Shown here: one piece after another, positions 34,501-45,317 of the stretch
How the letters are laid out: every line of letters starts with the position of its first letter
How positions within the stretch are numbered: position 1 is the stretch's first letter
Source: Hygrophila difformis
Taxonomy: Eukaryota; Streptophyta; Magnoliopsida; Lamiales; Acanthaceae
Assembly (NCBI GenBank): GCA_030278955.1
Contig: JAOANR010000014.1
Location: forward strand, 38,391,453 to 38,455,452
Direction of reading: 5' to 3'
DNA: 64,000 nt
Notes under the pieces: generated by a model
Databases searched by the model: none
Seen by the model: only the letters and a program-made list of their open reading frames with translations
What the model was told of the DNA's origin: nothing
Position numbers and translations under genes: made by a program

Positions 34501-35329
34501 ATTCGTAAGTTAGGATGATGGTTATGACCTTAAAACAATAAGGAAACTTGATTTACATCTTACCAACAATCCAAAGCTTGAAATCCTTGATCTACACACT
34601 TCCTTGGTCGGATTTGGTTTTTGGGAGAGTTTGGGATGGGGAAAGGATGATAATGGCTGATAATGGGGTGTTGGGGGATGAATTTTGGCCATAAAAGGGA
34701 CAAAATCCGACAATAGTGCGGCTGCTACAGTAGTGCTACAGTAGTGCTACAGTAGCCGCACATGCTACAGTAACTTTTAATTTTTTTTTTTTTATTAATA
34801 TTAAGATTCCTTCTCTACAAAAATAAAAATCATAATGTGGGAATTATCCGTGATTGTTGGGATAATTCGATAAACTCGTTTCGAGTTGTTATCTTCCGAT
34901 AAATAATAAATTCCGCTCTCTCGGAATTATTTCGGTTTTAATAATTTAAATCCAATTCTTTATTTTTGGATTTAAATTTTCGATGGCGATTTCTCGGGTA
35001 TTACAATCTACCCTCCTTAAAAATCAACTTCGTCCCCGAAGTTGCGCGAATTGCGATTGTATCATTAAATTTCTTCCGACTTCACGGGTTCTTGGAATTA
35101 AAATTCTTTTCCTTCTTGAATTTAATTCCAATTATCTTGACTCAATTCATGGAATGTCTTCGGGCTCCCTTTCCCTCTTTTATTCCATTTTGAATTTGAA
35201 TCTATCGGCGTTTTATTTCCGAGCAATAATTTATTGTGATAAATTATTTTCCTCTTCTCGGAGATATTTCGACATTGATCGGAATAAATTTTATTCCTTT
35301 GGACGATGATAAAAATCTGGGGTATTACA
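31589..35329 (-). repeat. 5' LTR of element F
   Basis: Near-identical to 27070-30813; 28-bp array at 32330-32610, B-box array at 32660-33515. A short TGCTACAGTAG repeat is at 34724-34770 (30205-30252 in the other LTR). Confidence 0.94.
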
Positions 35330-35388
35330 GTTATTCAGGAATTTCATAAAGACATGATAAGGTTGCACAAAGACTGCTGGAGATTGCA
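35330..35388 (+). pseudogene. PMT methyltransferase, continued exon
   Basis: After the TSD GTTAT the frame of 27005-27069 resumes with QEFHKDMIRLHKDCW, in line with the EEIxxxEFHxDxxxW pattern of PMT proteins. It is then interrupted at 35389 by a poly(A) retroposon whose TSD (TGCTGGAGATTGCA) lies at 35375-35388; sequence resumes at 38426. Confidence 0.7.
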
Positions 35389-38300
35389 TAAAGACTGCTC
35401 CCCCACGTTTTGGAAGTGGAGATTTGGTCACGGGGTCGGTTGGATCTGATTATGGTTTGTGGTATGTTGTTTTGGTGCTGCTTGTTTCCCCTTTTAAGTC
35501 TCCTGGCTCCCTCGACAATTGGAAGAGGTAGAGTGTTGCACAATGGTATTTTGAAGTTTTGGGTAATTTTGTGTAACACCCCGGTTTTTGGTCACCCAGG
35601 TCGGGATGTCACCGCCACATCTCCCTAGTAAGACACGGTTTCTCCGAGCTTACTAAAGAGATGCAAGGCTGGGCATTGCAGTATTTAAAAACATTTAAAG
35701 CATTCAAAATAGCCCATACAATATAATTCGAAACCAATCATAGCATAGCGCAGCGAAAATATTTAGTTTAGTACAGTATCGCAGCGGAAAATATAAAAAG
35801 GGCCGACATGGCCAAAACACGGGTTAAACAGGCCCGTTCATAATATAGTCTAAGTACGAAATTTAAAAGCAAAATAAGTGTTCCCCAAAATCCCATGCAT
35901 GAATCGTGCTCACACATGCTCATTCCACGCATTCTGTAAGGAAAGGAATAAAAATGGTTTTGGTCAGCAAAATTGCTGAGTAAGTTAACGCATGCATGAT
36001 CGTAGGGTTTAAAAGCCATAAATTTAATAATTTAACAAAAGCATGATAATAACATCATATTTAGTTTCATCTAATCCATATCCAATAGCATAATTTATCT
36101 CAGGCTCTATTTAATAACACATATCACATGGTTCAAGATAATAGCCATAATTTGAATAAAGCATTTAAATAATTTAATTGGACAACAACATAATTTAATC
36201 TAATTTAATTTAATTTAGAATCCCCATTACATCCCCGATTTGGTATTTCAAAGTTTCACGATAGCATCGCGATGTCAACAAGTTTAGCCGGTAGCCCGGC
36301 GGCCGCAACCGTATCAGCCATACCCAGTACCACTCCGGAGCCTCGGGAAACCCATACGGATATTCACGAGAGTGTAGGCTCTAAGTTTCGCCGTTTAGGC
36401 AATCCATATCTCAAATTTAGCGCGCGGGGTCACCATCGTCCATTACGGCACGAAGTGAATCGTTAGGGGGCACCCTGCAGAGCACTCACCCCTAATTTTA
36501 ATTTATCAAGTTTGTAAGGGGATTTAGTTTTTAAAATCTGCCTTCCATTGTATTTATTTAGAAATAATATCTCAATTCGTTTCAACCCTAAAGGTTAATT
36601 CCATGTTTCAACAAGATTTCAAGATTTCGTTTCGGTAAATCACAGTTTACTCCAAAATTCGTCTAAAATCAGATTTAATTCCAAAAATTCCAAAATTTCA
36701 TATCTGACTCGGAAACATCAAGATCTACAACTTTCGTGTTTTAACTTTTTCAATCCGAGATACCTAAATAGGTCAAAATCACCAATTTTCGCATTAGAAG
36801 AAATCTGTCCGAGTTTAATGCATCACAGTTTAAAGATTTCGAATTCTACCATAGCAAATCAACTCCACATTTAATGAAATTTGACAGAGATCATCTTAAG
36901 ACATTTATCTACCACTTTCATGTTCGGCCAAAGATCTAAAACAGCCTAGATCCTATGTCAAAAACGTGATCAAGATCATTCCTAAGTTCTGTCCAAGATT
37001 TCAAGATCTAGATTCAAACAGTTCGGTTTCAACGGGTTTTCACATATCAAATCAACTCCAAAAATTCTCAAAATTTTACAGAAGCTAGGTCTAAGTCTTA
37101 GGAACGTTTTTCGTGTTTTAAATTTTTCCATTTGAGTTCGTTTTAAGGGTCAAAAAAATTCAACAAATCTGTTGCGCCGATAGAAAGTAAGAATTGACAG
37201 ATTTTCGGTTTCTTGTTAATCTTTTAGTTTTGAATGTTTTAATTCATCCCAAAACCATGTAAGAGTTAACTTACTGAGTTTATGAACGTCGAGGATGTCT
37301 AATTCGGAGGCGTGGCTTCCAGATCACCGTTTCTCCTCTCCGTTCGTCGGGTTCTACGATCTAGATTCGATACGGGGTGTAGAAAGAAAGAACCGAAGTT
37401 AGAATCCGTTTTCGGATTGAAACGTGAAAAGATTTGTCGGACTAGAGCTTACCACAACGTTTGGAGATCCTTGGATTTTCGTCCAAAGCTGCTGCCTCCG
37501 TTTGGTGCTTTCCGTCGACTCCAAATTTAGGGTTTCGAACGTATAGAAGGTTGTAGGGTTTTGTAAACTTGTTTGGGGCTCCCAAGGGGCTTATTTATAG
37601 ATTTCTCAATCCCTAGGGCGTCCAACATCTGACCTAGAGGTCTTGGGTCGAGAGATGTTCAACCGAAAGTCGAAAAATCCGCGTTCGGGCGAGAGATTCA
37701 CGCAACAAACAAATCTGTCAAGTGGCGCGGTCGTGGCGCGCTATTCGCCCTCCACAGCGCGGCCACCGCGCCGACTTCGCCTGGACTTCGGTCCGGGCGG
37801 GTCGTGTGATCCGTCGTGCTTTTCCGCCTCTCTTTCGGGTTTCTATCCCTCTATGCTCCCGAATTCCGATTCCCGGGGTATATTCGGGTTTCTACTTTCT
37901 CTCTAAATTTTCGCTCGAGTCTAATTGGATGTTTTGGACTCGAATCCTCGAGTTCATTAGTGTCGGGTTTTGGTGTACCATTTATTTACCTTTAATAATT
38001 CTTTTTATTTAACTCCTCTTTAAGTTAAAATCTCATTTCTCATTTCCTTATCTTTATTTATTTCTTTATTTGCTGATTTCATTTATTTATTTATGGTATT
38101 TATTTTATTTATTATTTAATTATTGTTTTATGTTATGTTGGAAAATTCACGGGTATTACATTTTGATGGGGCTAAACAAATGAGAATGGCATCGGGCATG
38201 ACAAGAAGCATCGGAAATTGATTGATAGCAGTTTTGAACGAGAGAGTACCAGACAAATGGTCATTTGATGTGGTTGGTCGATTTGACTTTTGAGTTTTCC

Positions 38301-38411
38301 CTTCTTTGCTTTTCATTCCACAAAGCTTTGTAAGTTGCCTTGTTGATTGTATCTAGTTCCAGGTTCATGCAATAAAGTCTTCTTTCCGCCAAAAAAAAAA
38401 AAAAAAAAAAT
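35389..38411 (+). mobile_element. Poly(A) retroposon, split by solo LTR D
   Basis: About 430 bp of own sequence ending GCAATAAAGTCTTCTTTCCGCC and a 20-base A tail (38391-38410), flanked by the 14-bp TSD TGCTGGAGATTGCA (35375-35388, 38412-38425). The AATAAA-like signal some 16-20 bases before the tail, the tail and the long TSD show L1-type retrotransposition. The body has no ORF I can name: a 5'-truncated LINE or a processed transcript. Confidence 0.85.
35572..38160 (-). mobile_element. Solo LTR D (2589 bp)
   Basis: Minus-sense TGTAATACCCGTG (38160) to ...CCGGGGTGTTACA (35572), TSD TTTTG (35567-35571, 38161-38165). Conserved 3' end with LTRs B, C, E, F; GCCGG/CCGGC hairpin near 36287-36300; GC-rich tract at 37715-37800. 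Younger than the retroposon it sits in. Confidence 0.93.
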
Positions 38412-38425
38412 TGCTGGAGATTGCA

Positions 38426-38756
38426 GCGATCCTGTCTTGCACAGAAATTGAAATGCTATAATTTATTTTTGGTAAGCTTTTTTTTTGTCGATAGGAAATT
38501 TTTGATGTTTATATCCTGTAAAGTGTATGGCATGACGGAGTGAAATTATTGGCGAGAAATGAAGTATGTTGTACGCCCAGACTTATTCCAAAATATAATG
38601 GACATTGGTGGATCCACTCTTGCGCAAGGTGGGTCAATTGACCCATAAAAAAAAATAAAGAATAGTTTTTTAACAGTTTATACAGACTAGAAAAAAGTTG
38701 TGAAAGTTCATGCCACGCAAATTATAAAGGGATAAATAGGAGGAATAGAGAGCTGA
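38426..38756 (+). other. Host sequence right of the retroposon
   Basis: Likely continues the PMT locus, but no exon can be read. Region includes T-rich tracts and no repeats of note. Confidence 0.35.
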
Positions 38757-38872
38757 ATGGGAAATCGCCCCCAACCTATAGGTTGGGAGTAGGGAGACTT
38801 AACCACGTGGTATGTCCCCATCCCAAAAAAGGGATAGTGCACTAAGGTAAGTCCCTACCGAAAAAAAGAAGA
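38757..38872 (-). mobile_element. SINE remnant
   Basis: The minus strand reads GGGGACATACCACGTGGTTAAGTCTCC...CTCCCAACCTATAGGTTGGGGG, matching the first part of the SINE at 49016 (TAGTGGTCAAGTCCCC...AATAGGTTGGGGG). The B box is lost. Confidence 0.6.
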
Positions 38873-39086
38873 AGAAAAGTAGTTCAATATTAGTACTAAA
38901 ATTTTTCTGGTGAAATCGGGTATCCCCAGGCCATGTTAGTCCAAAGACTAATCCTTTGAGGATCTACAAGGGTAATTAAGGGCGTCTCTCCCAAAATAGT
39001 TTTTTGCATATAATGAGAAATAGATCGTTATTTTAGGACAAGTATTGAGTAATTTGGGTGTAGGAGATGAATAGCGTATTGGTTGT
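38873..39086. other. Spacer, no feature seen
   Basis: Contains AATCGGGTATCCCCAGGCC but no ORF, repeat or exon that I recognise. Confidence 0.4.
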
Positions 39087-39095
39087 TTTTTTATA
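39087..39095. repeat. Left 9-bp TSD of caulimovirid copy 2
   Basis: TTTTTTATA, identical to 46177-46185. Low complexity, so weaker alone than the TSD of copy 1. Confidence 0.75.
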
Positions 39096-39280
39096 GAGAT
39101 AATTATCAAAATATGCCATCAGAAGGAGGCCTTTCAGGTTTTAGGCCATGACAACTTGAATTATGAATTTTAGGCCATAACAAACTACTTTTATCCAATT
39201 TTAGGCCATTCAGAATTTTTAAAATTATACTTGACCCTACCAACTTTTGCCTAATTATACTTTTGGACCCCATCAGTTGA
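39096..39280 (+). repeat. Left terminal inverted repeat of copy 2
   Basis: GGAGGCC, then spaced TTTTAGGCCAT motifs and TGACCCTACCAACTTTTG. The reverse complement of the right end (46000-46176) gives GGAGGCTATTCC, TTTTAGGCCATAACAA and TGACCCCAACAACTTTT in the same order and similar spacing. Confidence 0.8.
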
Positions 39281-39820
39281 CTTCAACTTTTATCCTATTA
39301 CACTTTTGACCCTCATCTTATATTTTTCATCAAATATAGTCCAATTAAAGCCCATCATGCTTCCGATAATTAAATTAAGCACTAAATTTCATACCTTGGC
39401 TTTGACCGCCTTGTTGCTGGGTTTCCTAAGCTCCGGGATTTTACGGACTTCCTCCAACCACGCAGCCACGACCGATGGTTCACCGATTCTTGGCTCCTTC
39501 AGCAACAAACAGCACAGTCCTATTTTGTTTCCTACCTTAGGACGTATCAAGATATGAATAAAGGGTTTTAACTATATTATCGGGATTTTTGGGATATTTG
39601 GAAGCCTGGATTTTACTGAAGAAATATTAAAAATATTATTCAAATATAATTTCCCCTAACGGAGAAGACAGACACTTAGTTCCTCATGGAGAATACAAGA
39701 CTCTTGGGGAAATACCCCATACTTTTACAGACTCGAAAGGAAATATGCAGAAAGAGAAATATTACAAATATTTTGAAAAGTTGGGAGGATTTTTCGATGC
39801 CTTCCATCTGCTTCAAACTC

Positions 39821-39900
39821 CTTTATTTATAGGCGCCCGCGGACTTCAATCCTGGATTCCAATCTTCCTCTAAATCCTTGTGACGTCACTGCGTTCGTCA
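39821..39900 (-). promoter_or_regulatory. 35S-like promoter (as-1 and TATA), copy 2
   Basis: Minus sense: two TGACG motifs within 20 bases (39881-39900, one inside TGACGTCA), then CTATAAATAAAG (39821-39832) about 50 bases downstream. Spacing equals as-1 and TATA in pararetrovirus promoters. Transcription would start near 39800 and run toward the left end, so genome-length RNA needs a circular or tandem template. Confidence 0.75.
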
Positions 39901-40081
39901 CTTGGCCTTAATTTCCACCGGCTACATTATTGTCCTTTTGGAATTATTGCGTTAGGTGGCTCCTTTGTCAACTTTCCACCTTCTCTTGTCGGTCACTTAC
40001 TGCCAACTACTCTACCCTTCTTTGTCGGCTCTTAATTATGGGTATTGCCGACACCTCTTTTTCTTTTACATCCAGCTAACC

Positions 40082-41158
40082 TTACTTTGGCTTGTGAAAG
40101 TTTTTTGGACGTTTCTTCCCTTTGTCCTGTTCGAGTCCGGATTTTTTCTGGGTTACCCGGATCTTTGTACCGAATAGGGGTTTTTCATGTTCTGCACAAT
40201 ATGGGCATATATGGTTGTCCCATTGGCCAACATGCATCATGTTGCATGCCTTCTTTCTGGTAGACTCGGTTGTTGGCAACTTGTTCTCCCAGATGAGTAA
40301 CCTCTTCTTTTCAAAAGAGGTTTCCGCAAACTTTGTGCTTTTCCCTGTTAAAGAATTAACCAGGAACGATCCATTTAAATTGTTTGAGAATATTTTAAAC
40401 GGATATTTAACTTTTTCCATCTCGGTGAGACAGACCCAGAATCCCCATGCTCGTCTGGTGGAGATTTCATCTTCGCTGATTGAAGATACCAATGGTGTCT
40501 TCTCATCCATAGACTTAACTCTGTTGAAGGCAATCATATCAGGTCTTTGTAATACAATAAAATGAAAGACCGGATAAGAACCTTTCATATCTTCTCTTTG
40601 CAGGTGCAGGTTGTTTTGCCATGATTCATGCACCGCGCTACTTATCCATCCCGGAAGTTTTTCGATTTCCGGAAACCCTGGTGATGTAGTATGAACAGAT
40701 GCTAATGCTCCAAAGTCATACCACTTTCGAACTTCTTCTGGCTTCGATCCTTCGAGCATCCAGACCCTGTTGTATCTCCCGGATGTCTCGATTACTGTTT
40801 TGCTCGGGTTAATTTCGTTTTTGGAAACCAGTTGTTCCCATTTTCCTTGGTAATCCAGCCAGGCTGCAGATATGACCTTCTCCTCTGAATTAACCTTAGA
40901 GGTGTCTATCATGGGCCTAAGGGTAATTTCTTCCTCTTTTACCCCAGAGGCTGTGGGTTGACTTGAGCTTTCGGAAATGTGACTTTCCTCTTGCTCAACA
41001 TTTTTGTCGGTATCCGACAATGGTTCCTTTGAAGCAGTGCTTGAATCTGCTTCTTCATATGTGACCACTTTAGCTTTTTGGGCACTTTTCTCTTTGTTTA
41101 CCAGGGAGGCTGACGCTTTCCTGATTGGCTCTAATACTGTTTCCCATAGTGCTGTCAT
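40082..41158 (-). CDS. Caulimovirid 3' ORF, 358 aa, TAV candidate
   Basis: The only long intact viral frame. It lies downstream of the RNase H domain, where several caulimovirid genera carry the transactivator/viroplasmin, a protein that allows re-initiation on polycistronic RNA and builds inclusion bodies. The N-terminal 100 residues are Ser/Glu-rich and likely disordered; the middle is Trp-rich (ISAAWLDYQGKWEQL, RVWMLEGSKPEEVRKWYDF); the C-terminus has CPYCAEHEKP, a possible Cys/His metal site, and a Lys-rich tail. I recognise no family motif, so the role is inferred from position and from the ATGA overlaps of the other ORFs. It starts 160 bases after the RT-RH stop. In copy 1 all but the very end is deleted. 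Confidence 0.6.
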   Translation of the reverse strand: MTALWETVLEPIRKASASLVNKEKSAQKAKVVTYEEADSSTASKEPLSDTDKNVEQEESHISESSSQPTASGVKEEEITLRPMIDTSKVNSEEKVISAAWLDYQGKWEQLVSKNEINPSKTVIETSGRYNRVWMLEGSKPEEVRKWYDFGALASVHTTSPGFPEIEKLPGWISSAVHESWQNNLHLQREDMKGSYPVFHFIVLQRPDMIAFNRVKSMDEKTPLVSSISEDEISTRRAWGFWVCLTEMEKVKYPFKIFSNNLNGSFLVNSLTGKSTKFAETSFEKKRLLIWENKLPTTESTRKKACNMMHVGQWDNHICPYCAEHEKPLFGTKIRVTQKKSGLEQDKGKKRPKNFHKPK

Positions 41159-41318
41159 TGCTATATGAGAGGTTCATATATTGTTGCGGACCATGTCCAC
41201 ATCGCTCTGTTGTATTTGGCCAGCTGCTCGTGCATTGATCTCGAGCTGTCCAAAATGCTTTGATAGCTCCTCTAGGTTTTCTCTGAGGTGCCTGAATCTC
41301 GTAATGATGGAATCAGCT

Positions 41319-42737
41319 TCAAATGCTTCCATCTCTCGTCAAAAAATCTGCAAGAACATTTTCATGAGATTTTATAACATCAATATCATAAGTATAATAT
41401 TGACATTTAGCTTGCCATCTGATAATACGAGCTTTTTCAATTTTTGATTCAAGTTTATTTTTTAGAAAAGCTCTAACATTAGTATTATCAACTTTTAATA
41501 CAAATTTCTTTGCAAGTAAGAATAAAGGCCATTTTTTAAATGTTTTCCATACTGCAAAGAATTCCTTTTCATTAATGTGCCAGAGTTTGGCTTGTTGTTC
41601 AGTGAACAACCCTCCTGTGTATCTACAGGGTTCTTGACCCGTAGTTATTTTTCTCATGAGCACTCCTGCCCATCGAAAATCATTGGCGTCTGTGTAGACT
41701 ACCAGCTCATCCTCATCTTGAGGTATCGCGAGTTTTGGCAAGCTATTGCAGACTTGCTTTAGTTCACGAATTCTCTTGGTATGGATTTCTTCCCATTTCC
41801 ATCTAGAGCTTTCAGTCTCTTTCAGGAGTGGTCTAAAATCCTTTCTATGTTTTGCAAGGTCTTTTATAAACATGCCTGCAAAATTTACAACTCCCAAGAA
41901 ACTTTGAAGTTGTTTCTTGTCTTTTAATATGTTAAGAAAATTGCGGATTTTCTCCACAATGTGTTCCTGTAACTCTATCCCTGCTTCATCAATTTGAACT
42001 CCTAAGAATTCAATTTTATTAGCCGCGATAGTAGCCTTTTTCTCAGAGAGAACAAGACCTTCCTTGTGACATGCATCTGAAAATATTTCAAGATGTTTAA
42101 TATGTTCTCTAATATTTCGAGATGCAATCAGAATGTCATCTATGTAGACGAACATGAACTCTAGATAATCCTTAAATAGATTATCCATCTTTCTTTGGAA
42201 TATCTGAGGGGCATTGGAAAGCCCCATTGACATAACATTCCAAATATATTGCCCTTGTGGGGGTGGAGAATGCTGTGAATTTCTTCGACTCATTCTCCAT
42301 CTTAATTTGATAGAAACCAGATTTGCAATCAAATTTAGAAAACACTTTAGCACCTTTGATGCAATCAATTAAGTGTTCTCTACTCGGAATGTAATAACCA
42401 TCAAACTGTATTATTTTATTAATACCTTGATAGTTTATTACCAACCTGGGTTTACCTCTTTTTATTTCACCATGATTTCTTACCAAGAATCCAGGGCTAC
42501 TATAAGCTGAGACTCCAGGCTCGATGAGTTTAAGATCGATATGCTCCTTGATAATTTGTTGCATATCTTTCTTATCCTGCATATAATGGGTAATGATTCC
42601 ATAGCTTCGCTAGGGAAAACTCCTAGTTTTGCCGTGCAAATACCTGATCCTGAATCAATATAAGCTGCGAAATCTTCTGACTTATATTCTTCATATATTA
42701 TCCCTACTGAGATATAAATGGAGAATGCACTTGTCAT
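41319..42737 (-). pseudogene. Caulimovirid protease-RT-RNase H relic
   Basis: This polyprotein cuts itself and copies pregenomic RNA into DNA. It starts at the ATG of an ATGA overlap with the movement-protein stop. An aspartic-protease signature (AYIDSGSGICTA) is near residue 28. RT motifs follow: LVINYQGINK, FDCKSGFYQI (first catalytic Asp), GLSNAPQIFQ and YIDDILIAS (catalytic Asp pair). RNase H keeps its acidic set: YTDA, NEKE, VDNTN and ADFLTRD. Breaks: a frame change near 42585 between protease and RT, and a single-base shift at the five-G run 42259-42263 inside RT. Between DSG and the RT only about 15 residues remain, far fewer than in caulimovirids. Confidence 0.9.
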
Positions 42738-43935
42738 TTAATTCTGATGGTGTGACCTTTCAGATTAAATTCTATACCATTATCCTTTCTTACCCATGGT
42801 TTATGATTTTCGAGAAAACTTAATCCCAAAATTATAACCCCATTGTCTTTCCCGGCGGTACCTAAGACTCTGATCTCGTGTCCTGCAATTTCAATTGTTC
42901 CTTCATAGGTTCCAATTGATGGCTGCTGCAAATAGTATAAGTCATCACATGGAAAACGGATAATCTTTTCAGTGATGTCAAATATTACTCGTATCTCTTT
43001 CCATCCTTCAGGGCTTTTAATCTTTATATTATCTAGCCCAATGGATTGAGGAGTTAGATCTTTGATGAACTCCTTCCCTTTATATGCCATAATTCTGTCT
43101 TCCGAAAAAGGCATACGGCTTGCGTACTCAATTCTAGCCTTCGTTGTTCTGTCTAAAATTGGATGATCTCTTATTTGTATGTCTACTCCTCCTAACCTTG
43201 GAATCTTGGTAGGATTTGGAGTCATGACTTTAGCAAATTCCTTGAAAATTCTAGGAATTTCTATATATTCTTTCCTGAGAAATAAGTCAGAATGATGACT
43301 ATTGGAAAGTGCATAAGAGATTCTATAAGTTATAGAATATGGCATGTTCCCTTCTTTCATCAGATCTTTTCTTTTAAAATCCTGATGAAGGGTTAGAACT
43401 CTACTAAGATCTTGGTCAGCTAAGTTATAGGAAATTCTGTAATGTATGTCAAACATTAACTTCCCAGCATATAAATTTCCTACCATAGTTCCAAGTAGAC
43501 CATCTATAAGGTTATTGATTCTTCTATCAGTGACTGATAGATGTAATTCAGAATCAATGCCTTCTCAATGGCCCCTATGTGGATCCATTTCATAGTAATG
43601 GCGATTTCTTCCTTCATTCTGCTTAATTCCTCAAGAATTTCTTCTTTAGGAATTAGGTGCATATCCATAACATTACAAGTAAGTTCCATAGGAATTGCAA
43701 ACTCACCTGCACTTACCTTGTAGATGATGTTATGTCTTCTCTGGTTGAGTCCCATCTGGTTAAGAACTCGTCCAATCCCGCCAATTCTGAATCCGTCATA
43801 TAGGCTGAGGTTGGAATCTTGTCGCATTATTCTTTCCATGGTTCGATTCGAGATCATCATCCTTGAAAAGAATCCAGACAGGTTTTCAGTGGTCTGAATC
43901 CTGTCTTCTTCAGTCAGACTCGGTTGAAGATCCAT
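42734..43935 (-). pseudogene. Caulimovirid movement protein relic
   Basis: Movement proteins of the 30K superfamily let caulimovirids pass through plasmodesmata. Visible marks: WIHIGAIEKALI, then GNLYAGKLMFDIHYRISYNL (near 43470) and PYSITYRISYALSNSHHSD. The likely start is ATG at 43935, overlapping the coat-protein stop near 43912. A stop or frame change near 43487-43504 splits it into pieces of about 143 and 250 codons. The C-terminal 90 residues resemble the second half of a retropepsin (VIILGLSFLENHKPW). Ends at 42734 with ATGA shared with the next ORF. Confidence 0.8.
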
Positions 43936-45317
43936 CTGAATATGAGTCTGAGTCACTTCTTAATTCTTCCTCGTAGATGCTTTCATCCAAGGGGATGTCC
44001 TCAAACTGATAGACTGGTATCAGCTTTCCATGGTAGACTGCTTCCACGATATCTTCCGTGGCTTCGTACATTCGTATCTCATGATTCTGAAGGCAATCGG
44101 GTGAGATATGACCTCTGGCTCCACACTTCCAACAGTTGCAGTCCTTGAAACTTTCGTTGGCTCAGGTATGGGCTCGTCTGAATTTTCTCTTGGACGTCGT
44201 TCTCCCCGTGCTCCTTGCTGTTGAGCTCGTTGAACCTTGGGATGAACTTTTCGTCGTTCCCGTTCTTTGTCCAGTTTTGTATGATCTGGCCTCGCCCTTG
44301 GACCACCATGCTCTTCTTCTTCGGAATGGAGGTCTTCTGAAACTCCTACTGTATAAGCCTCGACTCTTCTTCTTTCTTCTCTTTTCTTCTGATTCTCCTA
44401 TAATGGTTAGAAAATCGTTATTTTCACAGCAAAGAGGGGTTCTTTTTATTTTACCTCTTAGTCTCTTGATGTTCTTTTGGGCTGCTGCCTGTTGACACCA
44501 TTCTCTGAGCTTATCCTTTAAGAAGGACATTCTCCGGGCTATTGAGTCTACTGTTCCAGGGGGTACTGTGTACGATTGGATCAACATCTCTCTCCATGGG
44601 CTGCAGATCTTTGCAAAGAAAATAATATTTACGAAACCAGTAGATATATTCGTCTACTGCGCAAATACTTCTAACTCCATACCCAACAGTGCTTGGGTAT
44701 AGACTGATTTTTTCGGTTCTCCGTTCTTCAAAATAACCATCTCCTACAAAATGGGTTTTGAATAAGAGACCAAATCTTTCGCAGATTATGCTTTTGGATT
44801 CTCCTTCAAGTATTTGCTCCTTTAGAGCCGTCGTGGAGTTTTTCCAGCCTAACTTTGCCGATCCTTCGAGACTTAGCTCTATTAATCTGACAAAGTTTTC
44901 TTTATCGAGATCCAGAGTGGTTGCTGCAATCTTCATTGAAGCTACCCATTCTTCGATCAGATCTTCGATGTTTCGGAAGTCGATAACATCGAGGTTCAGT
45001 GTTATGCCATATGGATTTAATGGTTGTAACATTGTCTTGGCCCACGGTGTGGATTCTGGTGCTCTACTCGGGTTCCGTCCTGGGTTTCGTCTTGCATTGA
45101 GATGCACCTCAGGATACCTGTTCATGTGAAAGTCTGTACTTTCTCTCATTGGGACATCAGGCGTTCCATCGTGGCTCACGTTGGATCCTGATTCTTCCGC
45201 ATAACCCAATTGAAGAACTTCATTGGGTTTTACATTAACCAGATCCATAATCCCAAGTTGGGAAAATGATTCTGCTAATTCCTGTAGATCTGATAGATCT
45301 GCCCTGGAAACACTCAT
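43910..45317 (-). pseudogene. Caulimovirid coat protein relic with zinc knuckle
   Basis: The capsid protein packages the genome. From the N-terminus: acidic, Asn/Pro-rich start, a conserved core (LNLDVIDFRNIEDLIEEWVA; YIYWFRKYYF), a Lys/Arg/Ser-rich RNA-binding stretch, then a CCHC knuckle in WKCGARGHISPDC (44100-44150), and a Ser/Asp-rich acidic tail to a stop near 43912. Pieces lie in three frames: breaks near 44590 and near 44170. The start ATG (45317) overlaps the previous stop as ATGA. Copy 1 has a matching relic interrupted by MITE and solo LTR. Confidence 0.85.

Larger units (their letters stand above)
27070..35329 (-). mobile_element. LTR element F: 3.74-kb LTRs, 775-bp interior
   Basis: Complete minus-strand element flanked by TSD GTTAT (27065-27069, 35330-35334). 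The 5' LTR is 31589-35329 (3741 bp), the 3' LTR 27070-30813 (3744 bp); the interior 30814-31588 has a PBS and purine tract but no ORF of note. About 15 differences between LTRs (roughly 99.6% identity) mean a recent insertion. The large ORFs reported inside (236 codons at 28381 and 32899) are translations of the tandem array and not proteins. Both LTRs carry two hairpin arrays and an embedded older LTR start (30490 / 35007). Confidence 0.95.
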
